This document shows, one piece after another, positions 8,045 to 17,037 of a stretch of 64,000 nt of DNA. The notes under the pieces were generated by a model. The model made no database searches. It saw only the letters and a list, made by a program, of their open reading frames with translations, and was not told the DNA's origin. The stretch comes from Pedobacter indicus (GTDB lineage: Bacteria; Bacteroidota; Bacteroidia; Sphingobacteriales; Sphingobacteriaceae). The stretch is taken from contig NZ_QRGB01000001.1 in assembly GCF_003449035.1 (NCBI RefSeq), forward strand, positions 1,426,001 through 1,490,000. Reading direction: 5' to 3'. The position numbers were made by a program, and so were the translations under genes. The number at the start of each line of letters is the position of its first letter. Within the stretch, counting starts at the first letter, position 1.

Positions 8045-8572
8045 CTAGGGTACCACCCAATAGTGGATAGTTGAACCATTTACCTGGATGGTCTTTTCTG
8101 GTTTCCAGTCACCCATATCGAATGCGTGTGATACAATCCTTGTTCCCGATTTTAACTTTAATAATTTGGGTTTCAGTTTAATATTTACGTCGGGAAGTAG
8201 ATATAGTGTTACTACCGTTGCATCGCTAAGGTCAACATCGAACAGGTTCCCCTCGATAAACTTTACTTTATCAGTAACATTTGCTTTTTCAGCATTGGCA
8301 TTAGCTTCACTGATTCTTTGGGGGTCGATATCAACTCCGGTTCCCTTGGTGCCATATTTTTTCGCAGCGGTAACTACGATTCGACCATCCCCACATCCTA
8401 AATCATAAAGGATGTCATCTCCCTTTACCTGCCCCAACTCGAGCATAGCGTCAACTACCGCCTGGTTAGTTGGAACATAGGGAACATCTAGTTGTGGTCT
8501 GTCTTGAGCCTTGACTGTCGCGACTGCGATAAATAGAATGGCAATCGCCATCATGTTTTTGAGTGTTTTCAT
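8045..8572 (-). CDS. Class I SAM-methyltransferase-like protein with signal peptide
   Basis: A 175-residue protein. Residues 1-22 form a standard signal peptide (MKTLKNMMAIAILFIAVATVKA). The rest has a class I methyltransferase motif I, DLGCGDGR at 57-64, a second motif GVDIDPQRI, and the downstream LYLLPDVNIKLKPKL. The conserved ending HAFDMGDWKPE and HYWVVP belongs to a known family of unproven function. An exported SAM enzyme is odd because S-adenosylmethionine is cytoplasmic. Possibly the protein binds another nucleoside-like ligand, or the hydrophobic N-terminus anchors it on the inside. It lies 19 bases after the APC permease gene and is probably co-transcribed with it. Confidence 0.8.
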   Translation of the reverse strand: MKTLKNMMAIAILFIAVATVKAQDRPQLDVPYVPTNQAVVDAMLELGQVKGDDILYDLGCGDGRIVVTAAKKYGTKGTGVDIDPQRISEANANAEKANVTDKVKFIEGNLFDVDLSDATVVTLYLLPDVNIKLKPKLLKLKSGTRIVSHAFDMGDWKPEKTIQVNGSTIHYWVVP

Positions 8573-8591
8573 CGTTTGTTATTTTAATTAG

Positions 8592-9965
8592 TTAATGAAT
8601 ATGGATTGACTTTTTATTTTTTATATTTTGGAAATAAAGTGGGATGAACCCAACTAGTAAAACCGCAATCCCGACTAACGCACCAATCCCAGTATGCATA
8701 ATGCTTGAATAAAGGAGATAAGCGCAGGTCAAGCAGAATAAAATCGGCGTAACCGGATAGAGGGGAACTTTAAAGGGTCGCTTGGCCGAGGGTTCTTTCT
8801 TTCGAAGTACAAAAATAGATATGCCTACAAGCAAGAAAAAGAACCAAAATACAGGTGCGGTGTATTCAATGACCGTTTCAAATCCGTCCCGTGTCAATAG
8901 TCCGAGACTAATAAGGAGAAGTGACACGATAGCTTGTACAATAAATGCCGTAGTAGGGACAGATGTTTGGCTGTTCCATTTACCTAAAGGCGCGAATATA
9001 GAATAATCTCTTCCCAAAGCATAGGTGCTTCTTGCACCTGTAAAAATTGTTGCATTGATTGATGTGACGGCTGAAACAGCAACTAAAGCTCCAATAAGTT
9101 TGCTTCCGGTATTGCCAAAGGCTGTATACATTAAGTCACTGGCGATGGCGTCTGATTGTCCCATGTTTTCAAGACCGAGCACCTGAACAAACGTGTAATT
9201 AATTAATAAGTATACTGATGTTATGATTAATATGCTTACAATTAGCGCTTTGGCCATTGTTCTGCTTCCCGAATGGGTTTCCGCTGAAATATAAGCCGCT
9301 TCATTCCAACCACCAAAGGTTAATAGTACAAAGACCATAGCCAGTCCAAAAGACCCGGAGCTTAGTCCAGAGCTTGCTTCTTGTAAGGGTTTCGCATCAT
9401 CAGGTGTAAAAAAGAGACCGGCAACAACGACGAGGAGGATTCCTCCGACTTCTACCGTTGTAAACACCTTTTGTGTCAGCGTTCCAAAACGAATATTTGC
9501 GAGGTTGATTGCCGTCAAAATGATGACAATTGTGGCAGCATAAAGGATGGATGACAGAGCGCCGACATTAAATATGACTGCTAGGTAATCTCCGAAAACA
9601 TAGGCGAGAATAGCAATTGATCCAGTTTGAATTACACTAAGTCTGGACCAAACAAATAGAAAACTTACTTTTTTACCGAAAGCTTTTCTTATGAAATAGT
9701 AGTCGCCACCGGCATTGGGAAAGGCTGTTGTTAATTCGGCATAACAGAGTGCGCCAATTAAGGAGACGGCTCCGCCACCAATCCACGCGAGAAAAAACAA
9801 TTCTGGACTACTTGAGTTCGCTGCTACTACCGAAGGGGTTCTGAATATGCCGGCGCCGATTACCAGGCCCACGATAAGGACAACTGCATCATTTAAGCTT
9901 AAACTGTTTTTTATTTTCGAATGTGCCGTGTCATCTTGGACATTCGAAGAGGCAATTTTCTCCAT
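8592..9965 (-). CDS. APC-superfamily amino acid permease
   Basis: A 457-residue inner membrane protein with about 12 transmembrane segments. The first helix has the APC motif VLIVGLVIGAGIFRTPSVVAA, whose GAGIF binds the substrate amino group in this family. Other supporting segments are GALCYAELTTAFPNAGGDYYFIRKAFG and TFGGWNEAAYISAE. It should carry an amino acid or related amine, by proton symport or exchange; the substrate cannot be read. The ATG at 9965 precedes a hydrophilic tail of about 25 residues. It is the first gene of a likely two-gene unit with the methyltransferase-like gene. Confidence 0.9.
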   Translation of the reverse strand: MEKIASSNVQDDTAHSKIKNSLSLNDAVVLIVGLVIGAGIFRTPSVVAANSSSPELFFLAWIGGGAVSLIGALCYAELTTAFPNAGGDYYFIRKAFGKKVSFLFVWSRLSVIQTGSIAILAYVFGDYLAVIFNVGALSSILYAATIVIILTAINLANIRFGTLTQKVFTTVEVGGILLVVVAGLFFTPDDAKPLQEASSGLSSGSFGLAMVFVLLTFGGWNEAAYISAETHSGSRTMAKALIVSILIITSVYLLINYTFVQVLGLENMGQSDAIASDLMYTAFGNTGSKLIGALVAVSAVTSINATIFTGARSTYALGRDYSIFAPLGKWNSQTSVPTTAFIVQAIVSLLLISLGLLTRDGFETVIEYTAPVFWFFFLLVGISIFVLRKKEPSAKRPFKVPLYPVTPILFCLTCAYLLYSSIMHTGIGALVGIAVLLVGFIPLYFQNIKNKKSIHIH

Positions 9966-10081
9966 CTAAGTGTATAATGTCTTTTATTCTTAAGCGTCGC
10001 AGTCGTTGCTTAAAATATTCAACAGAATACGTGTGGTTTTGTTTGATGAATTGTTTTTACTAAAGCCTGATTATAAGATTT

Positions 10082-11269
10082 TTATGTAAAAAGTTCGATA
10101 CCCTTTAAGATGATGTCACAAGCGTCATTAATTTCGTCCTCTTTGATAATTAGTGGCGGTGCAATTCGAAGAGCGGTCTCGCAGTGAAGAAACCAGTCAA
10201 TCATAATTCCATTGTCTGCACAATATTTACTGACAGCTTCTACTTGTTGAAATGAATCGAGTTGTATACACATCATAAAGCCCAGTCCGCGTACTTCTTT
10301 AATTGACGGGTGTTGTAATTTTCTTCGAAAGAGTTGGGCTTTTTTTTCTACGGAGTCGAAAAGCTTTTCTTCTAGTATCACATTGATCGATGCCAGGGCG
10401 GCGGCACAACATACGGGATGACCACCAAAAGTCGTAATGTGTCCAAGCATCGGATTGTTGGTGATGACTTGCATGATTTCTCGGTCAGCAATAAAAGCAC
10501 CGATTGGCATGCCTCCTCCAAGAGCTTTGGCAACTAAGAGGATATCTGGTACGATATCAAAATGTTCAAAAGCAAACATTTTCCCGGTGCGTCCGAATCC
10601 AGTTTGTATTTCATCTAGAATCAAAAGAGCTCCAGTCTCATTGCAGCGTTCACGAACAGCTTGCAACCATCGTTTGTCTGGAACACGCATGCCCGCTTCG
10701 CCTTGAACAGTTTCTAATATTACCGCAGCTGTCTTGTCGGTAATCAAGGACAGCTCATCAGAGCTATTAAAACTAATGTAGTTAATATTTGGCAAAAGAG
10801 GTCCGTATGCACTACGGTATTCATCATTGCCGATTAAACTAAGAGCCCCTTGAGTGCTCCCATGATAGGCTTTTTTTGCTGCAATGATTTCTGTCCGTCC
10901 CGTATATTTTTTTGCTACCTTCATCGCACCTTCCGTTGCTTCCGTTCCGGAATTGACAAAATAAACTGAGTTTAAGTTTTGAGGGAAGATGGAAACTAGC
11001 TTTTCTGCAAGTTTTACTTGAGGTGTTTGAACAAATTCGCCATATACGGTGACATGCATGTGTTGATCGACCTGATTTTTCACCGCTTGGATAACCTTTG
11101 GATGTCTGTGTCCGATATTATTAACTGCAAATCCCGAAACAAGGTCAAGGTATTTTTCACCCTTGGGTCCATATAGATAGACGCCTTCTGCGGATACTAT
11201 TTCGGTTAGACGCGGGCTGTTTGAGGTTTGTGCAGTGTTTAATAAGAATATTTCTCTGTTAGTGAGCAT
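10082..11269 (-). CDS. Class III PLP-dependent aminotransferase (ornithine/acetylornithine-like)
   Basis: A 395-residue fold-type I aminotransferase. The PLP lysine is Lys248 in LLVAKALGGGMPIGAF, and the preceding LILDEIQTGFGRTGKMFAFEH contains the PLP-contacting Asp. NIGHRHPKVIQAVKNQ and FVNSGTEATEGAMKVAKKYTG are standard. Family members move the terminal amino group of ornithine, acetylornithine, GABA or similar to 2-oxoglutarate. Nothing around it points to arginine synthesis, since the upstream genes, 5 bases away, are a Spy-like protein and an ECF sigma/anti-sigma pair. It is probably transcribed with them, which is an unusual setting. Confidence 0.88.
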   Translation of the reverse strand: MLTNREIFLLNTAQTSNSPRLTEIVSAEGVYLYGPKGEKYLDLVSGFAVNNIGHRHPKVIQAVKNQVDQHMHVTVYGEFVQTPQVKLAEKLVSIFPQNLNSVYFVNSGTEATEGAMKVAKKYTGRTEIIAAKKAYHGSTQGALSLIGNDEYRSAYGPLLPNINYISFNSSDELSLITDKTAAVILETVQGEAGMRVPDKRWLQAVRERCNETGALLILDEIQTGFGRTGKMFAFEHFDIVPDILLVAKALGGGMPIGAFIADREIMQVITNNPMLGHITTFGGHPVCCAAALASINVILEEKLFDSVEKKAQLFRRKLQHPSIKEVRGLGFMMCIQLDSFQQVEAVSKYCADNGIMIDWFLHCETALRIAPPLIIKEDEINDACDIILKGIELFT

Positions 11270-11274
11270 CGTGA

Positions 11275-11679
11275 TTATCTTCGATTCCTGCTTTGTAGCT
11301 CCTTGAAAAGCTGCTCCCGAAATTCTCTTTCGACTTCAAAAAATCTGGATGATTTGGATGCAGGAATAGCAGTTTTAAACTTTTCTCTGTATTTCTTTTT
11401 ACATGCCAATACCTCTGCGTCAAAATCCAGTTCGTTACGATAAGATCTTTTTAGGCCATCTTCAGACCTTTTTTTATGCATAATTTGTCGAATCTCGTTT
11501 CGATATTGATTATAAAGCGGGAAAAATTTTTCAGCCTCTTGTGGCGATAAGTCGAGCTTTTTGGTTATATAAGCTATTTTGGCAACTTCTATTTTTTGAA
11601 AACGATTTGAGTCTTTCTGTGCGAAAATCGGCAGGCACGAAAATAATATAAAACAACATGTAATTAATAATCGCTTCAT
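11275..11679 (-). CDS. Small periplasmic Spy/CpxP-like protein
   Basis: A 134-residue protein with a signal peptide (residues 1-20, ending LPIFAQ). The mature part is charged and predicted helical: KIAYITKKLDLSPQEAEKFFPLYNQYRNEI followed by an Arg/Lys-rich tail. The LTPEEA-type phrase with helix-forming residues recalls Spy/CpxP chaperones, although the CpxP LTxxQ motifs are not exact. Proteins like this often follow ECF sigma and anti-sigma genes in Bacteroidota. It begins 9 bases after the anti-sigma gene stop and may act in the envelope stress response that the sigma factor controls. Confidence 0.65.
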   Translation of the reverse strand: MKRLLITCCFILFSCLPIFAQKDSNRFQKIEVAKIAYITKKLDLSPQEAEKFFPLYNQYRNEIRQIMHKKRSEDGLKRSYRNELDFDAEVLACKKKYREKFKTAIPASKSSRFFEVEREFREQLFKELQSRNRR

Positions 11680-11688
11680 GACTTCCTA

Positions 11689-12327
11689 TCAAATACTGTT
11701 CTCAAGATACGACTCTATTTCTTCCGAAGAAAATGAATCTTTAAAATCGTCTGATTCTTCTTCAAGCTGCTCTAGCTCTTCGCTTAATTTGATATAATCG
11801 CTGGTTTCGGAGTAAAAGGCCAAGTAGCTGATTATTTCATCAGCGGGAATCTCATCAATGATGTTTTCTACTTGGGCAGCAGCCGGTTCGACTTCCTTTT
11901 CACTTAATTGAAAGAATGCAACAACAGAAACTACCAAAGCGATGCTAGCTGCAGCTGCGTATCTTGCCCAAGGCAATTTTTCGGGTTTAGGCAGTGAGCG
12001 TATTTGTCCCTCTTTAGAGATTTCATCTAGTATCGATGCTCGAAAATTATCGAAATATGAAGGTGGAACGGTGAATCCATCTCTTGGAACTTTAGACTTT
12101 AACTTTTCTTCGGAGACTTTTAAGAGGATATCGTTGGTTAACTCCACTTGATAGTTTTCGGGAGTTAGTAATGTTTTTTGCGTACTGTCTATAATGTCCT
12201 TCCGTTGAAGAATATCTTTGCTTAAGTTAGTGAAATAGTTTTTTGGTACAGAAAAAGGGTTTTCTTGCAACTTCAAGTCGTTCAAAAAATCTTGATTGTT
12301 ATATTCACTATTTCTTAGCTCTTTCAT
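11689..12327 (-). CDS. Probable anti-sigma factor, single-pass membrane protein
   Basis: A 212-residue protein with a hydrophilic N-terminal part of about 125 residues, a single transmembrane segment (YAAAASIALVVSVVAFF), and an acidic C-terminal part facing the periplasm (many Glu and Asp, ending SSEEIESYLENSI). It has no recognised anti-sigma domain by eye. Its position, 34 bases downstream of the ECF sigma gene, and its topology argue for a membrane anti-sigma factor. It contains repeated PxxYFxxL phrases (VPKNYFTNLSKDIL, VPPSYFDNFRASIL), which look like two or three copies of a short helical module. Confidence 0.65.
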   Translation of the reverse strand: MKELRNSEYNNQDFLNDLKLQENPFSVPKNYFTNLSKDILQRKDIIDSTQKTLLTPENYQVELTNDILLKVSEEKLKSKVPRDGFTVPPSYFDNFRASILDEISKEGQIRSLPKPEKLPWARYAAAASIALVVSVVAFFQLSEKEVEPAAAQVENIIDEIPADEIISYLAFYSETSDYIKLSEELEQLEEESDDFKDSFSSEEIESYLENSI

Positions 12328-12361
12328 TGTATCTCCTTAGATAAGGTTTTTCTTAAAAGGT

Positions 12362-12907
12362 TTAATCGGTTTGTGAAAAATAATTCTCAATCTTCTTAAC
12401 AGCTAAATGATAAGATGCTTTTAAAGCGCCTACACTCGTGCCGACGATTTCAGAAATTTCTTCATATTTCAGATCCTCGAAATATTTCATGTTGAAAACT
12501 AACCTTTGCTTGTCCGGTAAGGTGAGTAGAGCTTGTTGCAGTTTGATTTGAGCTTTATCGCCGTTGAAATAAGATGACTCTGTTAAAGTTTCAGCTAAGA
12601 ATCCTGAGCTCTCGTCGTCAATCGATATATTAAGATTTTGCTTTTTCTTGTTTAAAAAAGTAATGCTTTCGTTCGAAGCAATACGATAAATCCAAGTATA
12701 TAACTGAGCATCTTCACGAAATTTTGCCAGATTTTTCCACACTTTGATAAATACATCTTGAACGAGATCATTCGCATCGTCATGATCGAGAACAAAGCGA
12801 CGAATATGCCAGTAGATTTTCTGTTGATATTTATCCAGAAGTAATCTAAAGGCTTCATCACGAGTCTTTTCATCGGCGAATTTATCAAGAATTAACTTAT
12901 CGTCCAT
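12362..12907 (-). CDS. ECF-type RNA polymerase sigma factor
   Basis: A 181-residue sigma factor with region 2 (DDANDLVQDVFIKVWKNL, then LYTWIYRIASNESITFLNKK) and region 4 (LLTLPDKQRLVFNMKYFEDLKYEEISEIV with the helix-turn-helix GTSVGALKASYHLAVKKIE). Length and layout are normal for the ECF group. It heads a tight set with an anti-sigma-like gene, a Spy-like gene and an aminotransferase. The 50-base gap to the transketolase gene upstream leaves little space, so it may be partly read through from that operon. Confidence 0.93.
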   Translation of the reverse strand: MDDKLILDKFADEKTRDEAFRLLLDKYQQKIYWHIRRFVLDHDDANDLVQDVFIKVWKNLAKFREDAQLYTWIYRIASNESITFLNKKKQNLNISIDDESSGFLAETLTESSYFNGDKAQIKLQQALLTLPDKQRLVFNMKYFEDLKYEEISEIVGTSVGALKASYHLAVKKIENYFSQTD

Positions 12908-12957
12908 AGTAGTGAGAATGGGTATCTGTTAATAATACCCATTCTAAATGTGATTCG

Positions 12958-13911
12958 CTACTTACGCTTTATTACTTTTTGTGCTGCCTTTACAATGTCG
13001 TTTGAAGACAATCCGTATTTTTCCATTAGCTCTGCTGGCTTGCCACTTTCACCGAAGCTATCATCTACTGCCACGTATTCTTGAGGAACTGGATGGTTTT
13101 TAACAAGAACTTGTGCAACACTATCTCCCAACCCGCCTAGACGATTGTGTTCTTCGGCAGTGACAACGCAGCCTGTCTTCTTTATAGAGTTGATAATAGC
13201 CTCTTCATCGAGTGGTTTGATTGTATGTATGTTAATGATCTCTGCATCGATGCCTAATTCAGCTAATTGCTCTCCAGCTTGAATTGCTTCCCATACTAAA
13301 TGCCCTGTAGCGATAATACTAACATCTTTACCTTCATTTACCATCCATGCCTTTCCGATTTCGAATTTCTGATCGGGATCGGTAAAAACTGGAACAACAG
13401 GACGTCCAAAACGAAGATAAACAGGGCCGTCATGTTCTGCTATGGCGATAGTGGCCGCTTTGGTTTGATTATAATCACACGGGTTGATTACAGTCATTCC
13501 GGGAAGCATTTTCATCAGTCCCAAATCTTCAAGAATCTGGTGAGTCGCCCCGTCTTCACCAAGTGTTAATCCCGCATGGGAAGCACATATTTTAACGTTC
13601 TTTCCTGAATATGCAATTGACTGGCGAATTTGATCGTATACGCGACCTGTAGAGAAATTTGCGAATGTGCCCGTATACGGGATCTTTCCGCCGATTGTCA
13701 TCCCTGCAGCTAGCCCCATCATATTTGCTTCGGCAATTCCAACTTGGTAAAAACGTTCTGGAAATTCCTTAATGAAGGCGTCCATTTTCAACGAGCCGAT
13801 TAAATCTGCACAAAGAGCAACAACATTTTCGTTCTTTCGTCCAACTTCGGCTAGTCCGGCGCCAAATCCTGAACGAGTGTCTTTTTTTTCTGTGAATGTA
13901 TATTTTTTCAT
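12958..13911 (-). CDS. Transketolase, C-terminal subunit
   Basis: A 317-residue protein corresponding to the pyrimidine-binding and C-terminal domains of transketolase: TRSGFGAGLAEVGRKNENVVALCADL, RFYQVGIAEANMMGLAAGM, HAGLTLGEDGATHQ, and the C-terminal domain starting around GKDVSIIATGHLV. Transketolase moves two-carbon units in the non-oxidative pentose phosphate pathway, using thiamine diphosphate. The two-subunit form made of separate genes is a known arrangement, so this is not a frameshift. It lies 15 bases after the N-terminal subunit gene. Confidence 0.93.
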   Translation of the reverse strand: MKKYTFTEKKDTRSGFGAGLAEVGRKNENVVALCADLIGSLKMDAFIKEFPERFYQVGIAEANMMGLAAGMTIGGKIPYTGTFANFSTGRVYDQIRQSIAYSGKNVKICASHAGLTLGEDGATHQILEDLGLMKMLPGMTVINPCDYNQTKAATIAIAEHDGPVYLRFGRPVVPVFTDPDQKFEIGKAWMVNEGKDVSIIATGHLVWEAIQAGEQLAELGIDAEIINIHTIKPLDEEAIINSIKKTGCVVTAEEHNRLGGLGDSVAQVLVKNHPVPQEYVAVDDSFGESGKPAELMEKYGLSSNDIVKAAQKVIKRK

Positions 13912-13926
13912 TTGTCTAATGCGCTG

Positions 13927-14772
13927 TTAATAATCACCTAATGTTTCTTCGAGCTGATCCAATGCTAATTGTAATTGTTCGTCATTGGGAGCTACTCCAT
14001 GCCATTTATGTGTGCCCATCATATAATCCACACCATATCCCATGTCTGTATGCATCAGGATCATAACAGGTTTGCTCTTGTTTGTTTTTATTTTGGCTAA
14101 TTCAAATCCACGAATAACGTCAATCATTTGATTTCCGTTCATTTCAATTACGTCCCAACCGAAAGCCTCCCATTTAGCCTTCAAATCTCCTAAAGACATA
14201 ACTGTTTCGGTTGGGCCATCTATCTGTTGACCGTTAAAGTCAATCGTAGCAATTAAGTTATCAACTTTATGGTGAGCAGCATACATGGCAGCTTCCCAAA
14301 CCTGACCTTCTTGTAGTTCTCCATCTCCCATTAAGACATAAACATGGTGTTTGTCACCGTTTAGCTTTTTCGTTTGGGCAGCACCAACAGCAACCGATAA
14401 GCCCTGGCCCAATGAGCCGGAAGCAACACGGATGCCTGGCAGGTCTTCGTGTGTAGTTGGATGGCCTTGTAAGCGTGAATTGATCTTTCTAAATGTACGC
14501 AATTCTGAGATATCAAAATAGCCAGCCCGTGCTAGTGTACTATAAAAAACCGGTGATATGTGTCCTTGTGAAAGAAAGAATAGGTCTTCATTTTTCCCGT
14601 CCATGTTAAAATTCATGTCATGATCTAAAACATGGAAATACAAGGCTGTAAAGTAATCGGTACAACCTAGGGATCCTCCTGGGTGACCCGAGTTGCATGC
14701 ATGTACCATGCGCACAACATCTCTTCGGATTTGAGATGCGATGCTCTCTAATTTGTCTATTTCTGCGCTCAT
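13927..14772 (-). CDS. Transketolase, N-terminal (thiamine diphosphate-binding) subunit
   Basis: A 281-residue protein with the thiamine-diphosphate motif GDGELQEGQVWEAAMYAAHH ending in the magnesium-binding Asn (DFNGQQIDG). HACNSGHPGGSLGCTDY at residues 25-41 and GHISPVFY are transketolase signatures. It forms the active site together with the product of the next gene. The ATG at 14772 fits the normal start for this subunit. The 62-base gap to bcp upstream allows joint transcription. Confidence 0.93.
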   Translation of the reverse strand: MSAEIDKLESIASQIRRDVVRMVHACNSGHPGGSLGCTDYFTALYFHVLDHDMNFNMDGKNEDLFFLSQGHISPVFYSTLARAGYFDISELRTFRKINSRLQGHPTTHEDLPGIRVASGSLGQGLSVAVGAAQTKKLNGDKHHVYVLMGDGELQEGQVWEAAMYAAHHKVDNLIATIDFNGQQIDGPTETVMSLGDLKAKWEAFGWDVIEMNGNQMIDVIRGFELAKIKTNKSKPVMILMHTDMGYGVDYMMGTHKWHGVAPNDEQLQLALDQLEETLGDY

Positions 14773-14834
14773 TGAATTGATTATTCTGATTAAGGGTCAA
14801 AGTTAGTGATTTGCGACGTTATTAACGAAGCCAA

Positions 14835-15299
14835 TTACTGATCGTATAAATCAAGGACTTGCTGGCTCGCCTCTTTGTTTTTTACTTTTTTAATAATGTG
14901 TTCGATAATCCCTTCTTCGCTAATAATAAAAGTTGTTCTCGCCGTTCCCATATATTTTCTGCCATAAAGGTTTTTTTCAACCCAGACTTGGTAATCCTCT
15001 ACCATTTTTTTCTCGTCATCGACCAATAGATTAAATGGTAGGCCATGTTTATCAGCGAAACGTTTATGTGACCTTTCTCCATCCACACTAACACCAACAA
15101 CTTCAAAACCCTTATTCAATAAACTTTCATAATTATCTCTGAAGTTACAGGATTCAGTTGTGCACCCCGGCGTATTATCTTTTGGATAAAAATAGAGGAT
15201 AAGTTTCTTTCCTTTAAAATCATCTAATCTAATCGTTTCTCCAGTTTGATTTTTGGCGCTAAATGGTGGAGCTGGATCTCCTACTTCTAGTTTTTTCAT
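14835..15299 (-). CDS. bcp: Thioredoxin-dependent thiol peroxidase, Bcp/PrxQ type
   Basis: A 154-residue peroxiredoxin with peroxidatic Cys46 and resolving Cys51 in PGCTTESCNF, the five-residue spacing of the PrxQ/Bcp group. It has the family segments LYFYPKDNTPGC and GVSVDGERSHKRFADKHGLPF. It reduces hydrogen peroxide and lipid hydroperoxides in the cytoplasm, with thioredoxin as electron donor; a thioredoxin gene is at 35013. The gene is 8 bases downstream of the M23 peptidase gene and likely shares its transcript. Confidence 0.93.
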   Translation of the reverse strand: MKKLEVGDPAPPFSAKNQTGETIRLDDFKGKKLILYFYPKDNTPGCTTESCNFRDNYESLLNKGFEVVGVSVDGERSHKRFADKHGLPFNLLVDDEKKMVEDYQVWVEKNLYGRKYMGTARTTFIISEEGIIEHIIKKVKNKEASQQVLDLYDQ

Positions 15300-15307
15300 T
15301 TTGATTT

Positions 15308-17035
15308 TTATCTTGTGAAATTTACTTGATATATCTTTTCATTGTTTCTGCCATCTTTAACTACCAACATGAAACGGTGTTTTCCTTTCGGGAGGTCTGG
15401 CTCAAAATTGTGCCACAATGATGCGGTCTTTGCGTCATATTCCATCAACACCCATTGTTCGTCTATATACCCATTGAAGGTACTAATGCCAGAGAGATCA
15501 TCCGAAATTTTAAAGCTGATTCTAGAGCTGGACGCCATAGACTTGTTTTCACTAATATTAAGCGGTCTTATGATGGGAGCTTTGGTATCGCTTCCTACAT
15601 AAAAACTGCCGAATTCCGAAACCTTTGCGTTTATGTATCCGTTTTCGAATGTACCTCCACGGGATCGGCCTCGGCCGTCGATCAACAAGAGTTTATCCTT
15701 CATGTGGTCGGGTATAGGTTCGGTTACCTGGATGCTTAAAGAATATGGCGTATGTACTGGGATCATTCGATTATGTACATGATGAACTTCCGAATATGCA
15801 CCTGTCTTTTTCGGGGACTTAGAATATACAAAATTTAAATTGCTATAAAGCGAATTAGCCGGAATGTCCACGATGATCCCTTCCTGTTTAAAAATATTAA
15901 CCTTATCAAATGGAAATAAATAGCTATTTTCCTTAAGATGCTGGTTTACTGTCAATGACGGATCGTATTTTACCTTAAAGGCAAGCGTACTTGTATTCCC
16001 TTTAACATCTCTTACCTTATAAAGCATATCGTGAATTTTGTCATCCTTTATATCAATCAATCCATTATTTACCAAATCACTATAAATGGTCAGCGGGTTC
16101 CCAGGTTCAACAAAGTTTTTTTGAACACGCCGGCTTTTTAAAATATACGTCGGATAATCAATGTGAGAGTTCATTGCCCGGTTATGGTGGAAAAACAGCC
16201 CGTCTAACGTTGATTTGAAAATTGTTTTCCCATCCAAAATAAGCTCGGTTGAGAAAATACCGTTAGAGTTAGCAGAGGCAGAGTTGCGGTCGACAGCCAC
16301 AATCCCAAACCCTGTTTGCCCGTTTACAGCTAGTGTATTGTTTGGCGATAGTCGATAAACTCCATTGCCACCGGTTAGTTGCAAATGTTCACGTGGTGTA
16401 TTTTCAGAAAAGGGAGCGTCTCCTAGTCGAAAAACGGTAAAACCACTTAGGGTAGGGGGAACGTTGTCTGGAATTGTCAAGCCGAATAATTGTGGGTTAA
16501 TTACCTCCTCGGTTTTAGTGTCTCGTAATTCAAAGTGCAAATGGGGGCCACCTGAACCACCTGTGTTTCCCGATAGAGCGATTACATCTCCCCGTTTTAC
16601 CTGCAAACGATTTTCACCAGGAGGGAAGTCAATTGCGAAAGATTGCTCTTCATACTGCTTGTTCTTGACTACTGTGGCAATTTCTTTATTAAATTGTTGT
16701 AAGTGCATATAGACACTTGTATAGCCGTTGGGGTGATCAATATAAAGAGCATGACCACCACCGCCAATTTGAACCCTTGCCCTAGATACATAGCCATCTG
16801 CGACCGCATAGACAGGATGCCCTTCTGTTTGTTTGGTTCGATAATCTGTTCCAGTATGAAAATGATTTGGCCGAAGTTCCCCAAAGCTTCCTGAGGCCTG
16901 AGGTGCTAATTTTAAGGGGGGGCTAAAGTAATCGACTGGCAAATTACTCTTGTCAGATTGACTATAAACAACGGTGGTAGCAAATAAAAATATACTAGTT
17001 AGTAATTTCTTTATGAATCTTAATCTGCTTCTCAT
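15308..17035 (-). CDS. M23-family (LytM-type) metallopeptidase
   Basis: A 575-residue exported protein, with a signal peptide ending near FATTVVYSQ. The M23 domain has the zinc ligands HFHTGTD (about residue 60) and HLHFEL (about 170), with a GGGGHALYIDHPNGYTSVYMHL core. The remaining 350 residues are beta-rich and end with an Ig-like region. M23 enzymes cut peptidoglycan cross-bridges. ATG 17035 is my chosen start; a GTG at 17041 would give two more residues and a 4-base overlap with the preceding stop. Overlap or near contact with the FAH gene suggests translational coupling. Confidence 0.88.
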   Translation of the reverse strand: MRSRLRFIKKLLTSIFLFATTVVYSQSDKSNLPVDYFSPPLKLAPQASGSFGELRPNHFHTGTDYRTKQTEGHPVYAVADGYVSRARVQIGGGGHALYIDHPNGYTSVYMHLQQFNKEIATVVKNKQYEEQSFAIDFPPGENRLQVKRGDVIALSGNTGGSGGPHLHFELRDTKTEEVINPQLFGLTIPDNVPPTLSGFTVFRLGDAPFSENTPREHLQLTGGNGVYRLSPNNTLAVNGQTGFGIVAVDRNSASANSNGIFSTELILDGKTIFKSTLDGLFFHHNRAMNSHIDYPTYILKSRRVQKNFVEPGNPLTIYSDLVNNGLIDIKDDKIHDMLYKVRDVKGNTSTLAFKVKYDPSLTVNQHLKENSYLFPFDKVNIFKQEGIIVDIPANSLYSNLNFVYSKSPKKTGAYSEVHHVHNRMIPVHTPYSLSIQVTEPIPDHMKDKLLLIDGRGRSRGGTFENGYINAKVSEFGSFYVGSDTKAPIIRPLNISENKSMASSSRISFKISDDLSGISTFNGYIDEQWVLMEYDAKTASLWHNFEPDLPKGKHRFMLVVKDGRNNEKIYQVNFTR

Positions 17036-17037
17036 TT

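Noticed and set aside
12958-14772. Transketolase broken by a frameshift
   Set aside because: The two parts have separate starts, a 15-base gap and the exact borders of the known two-subunit form.
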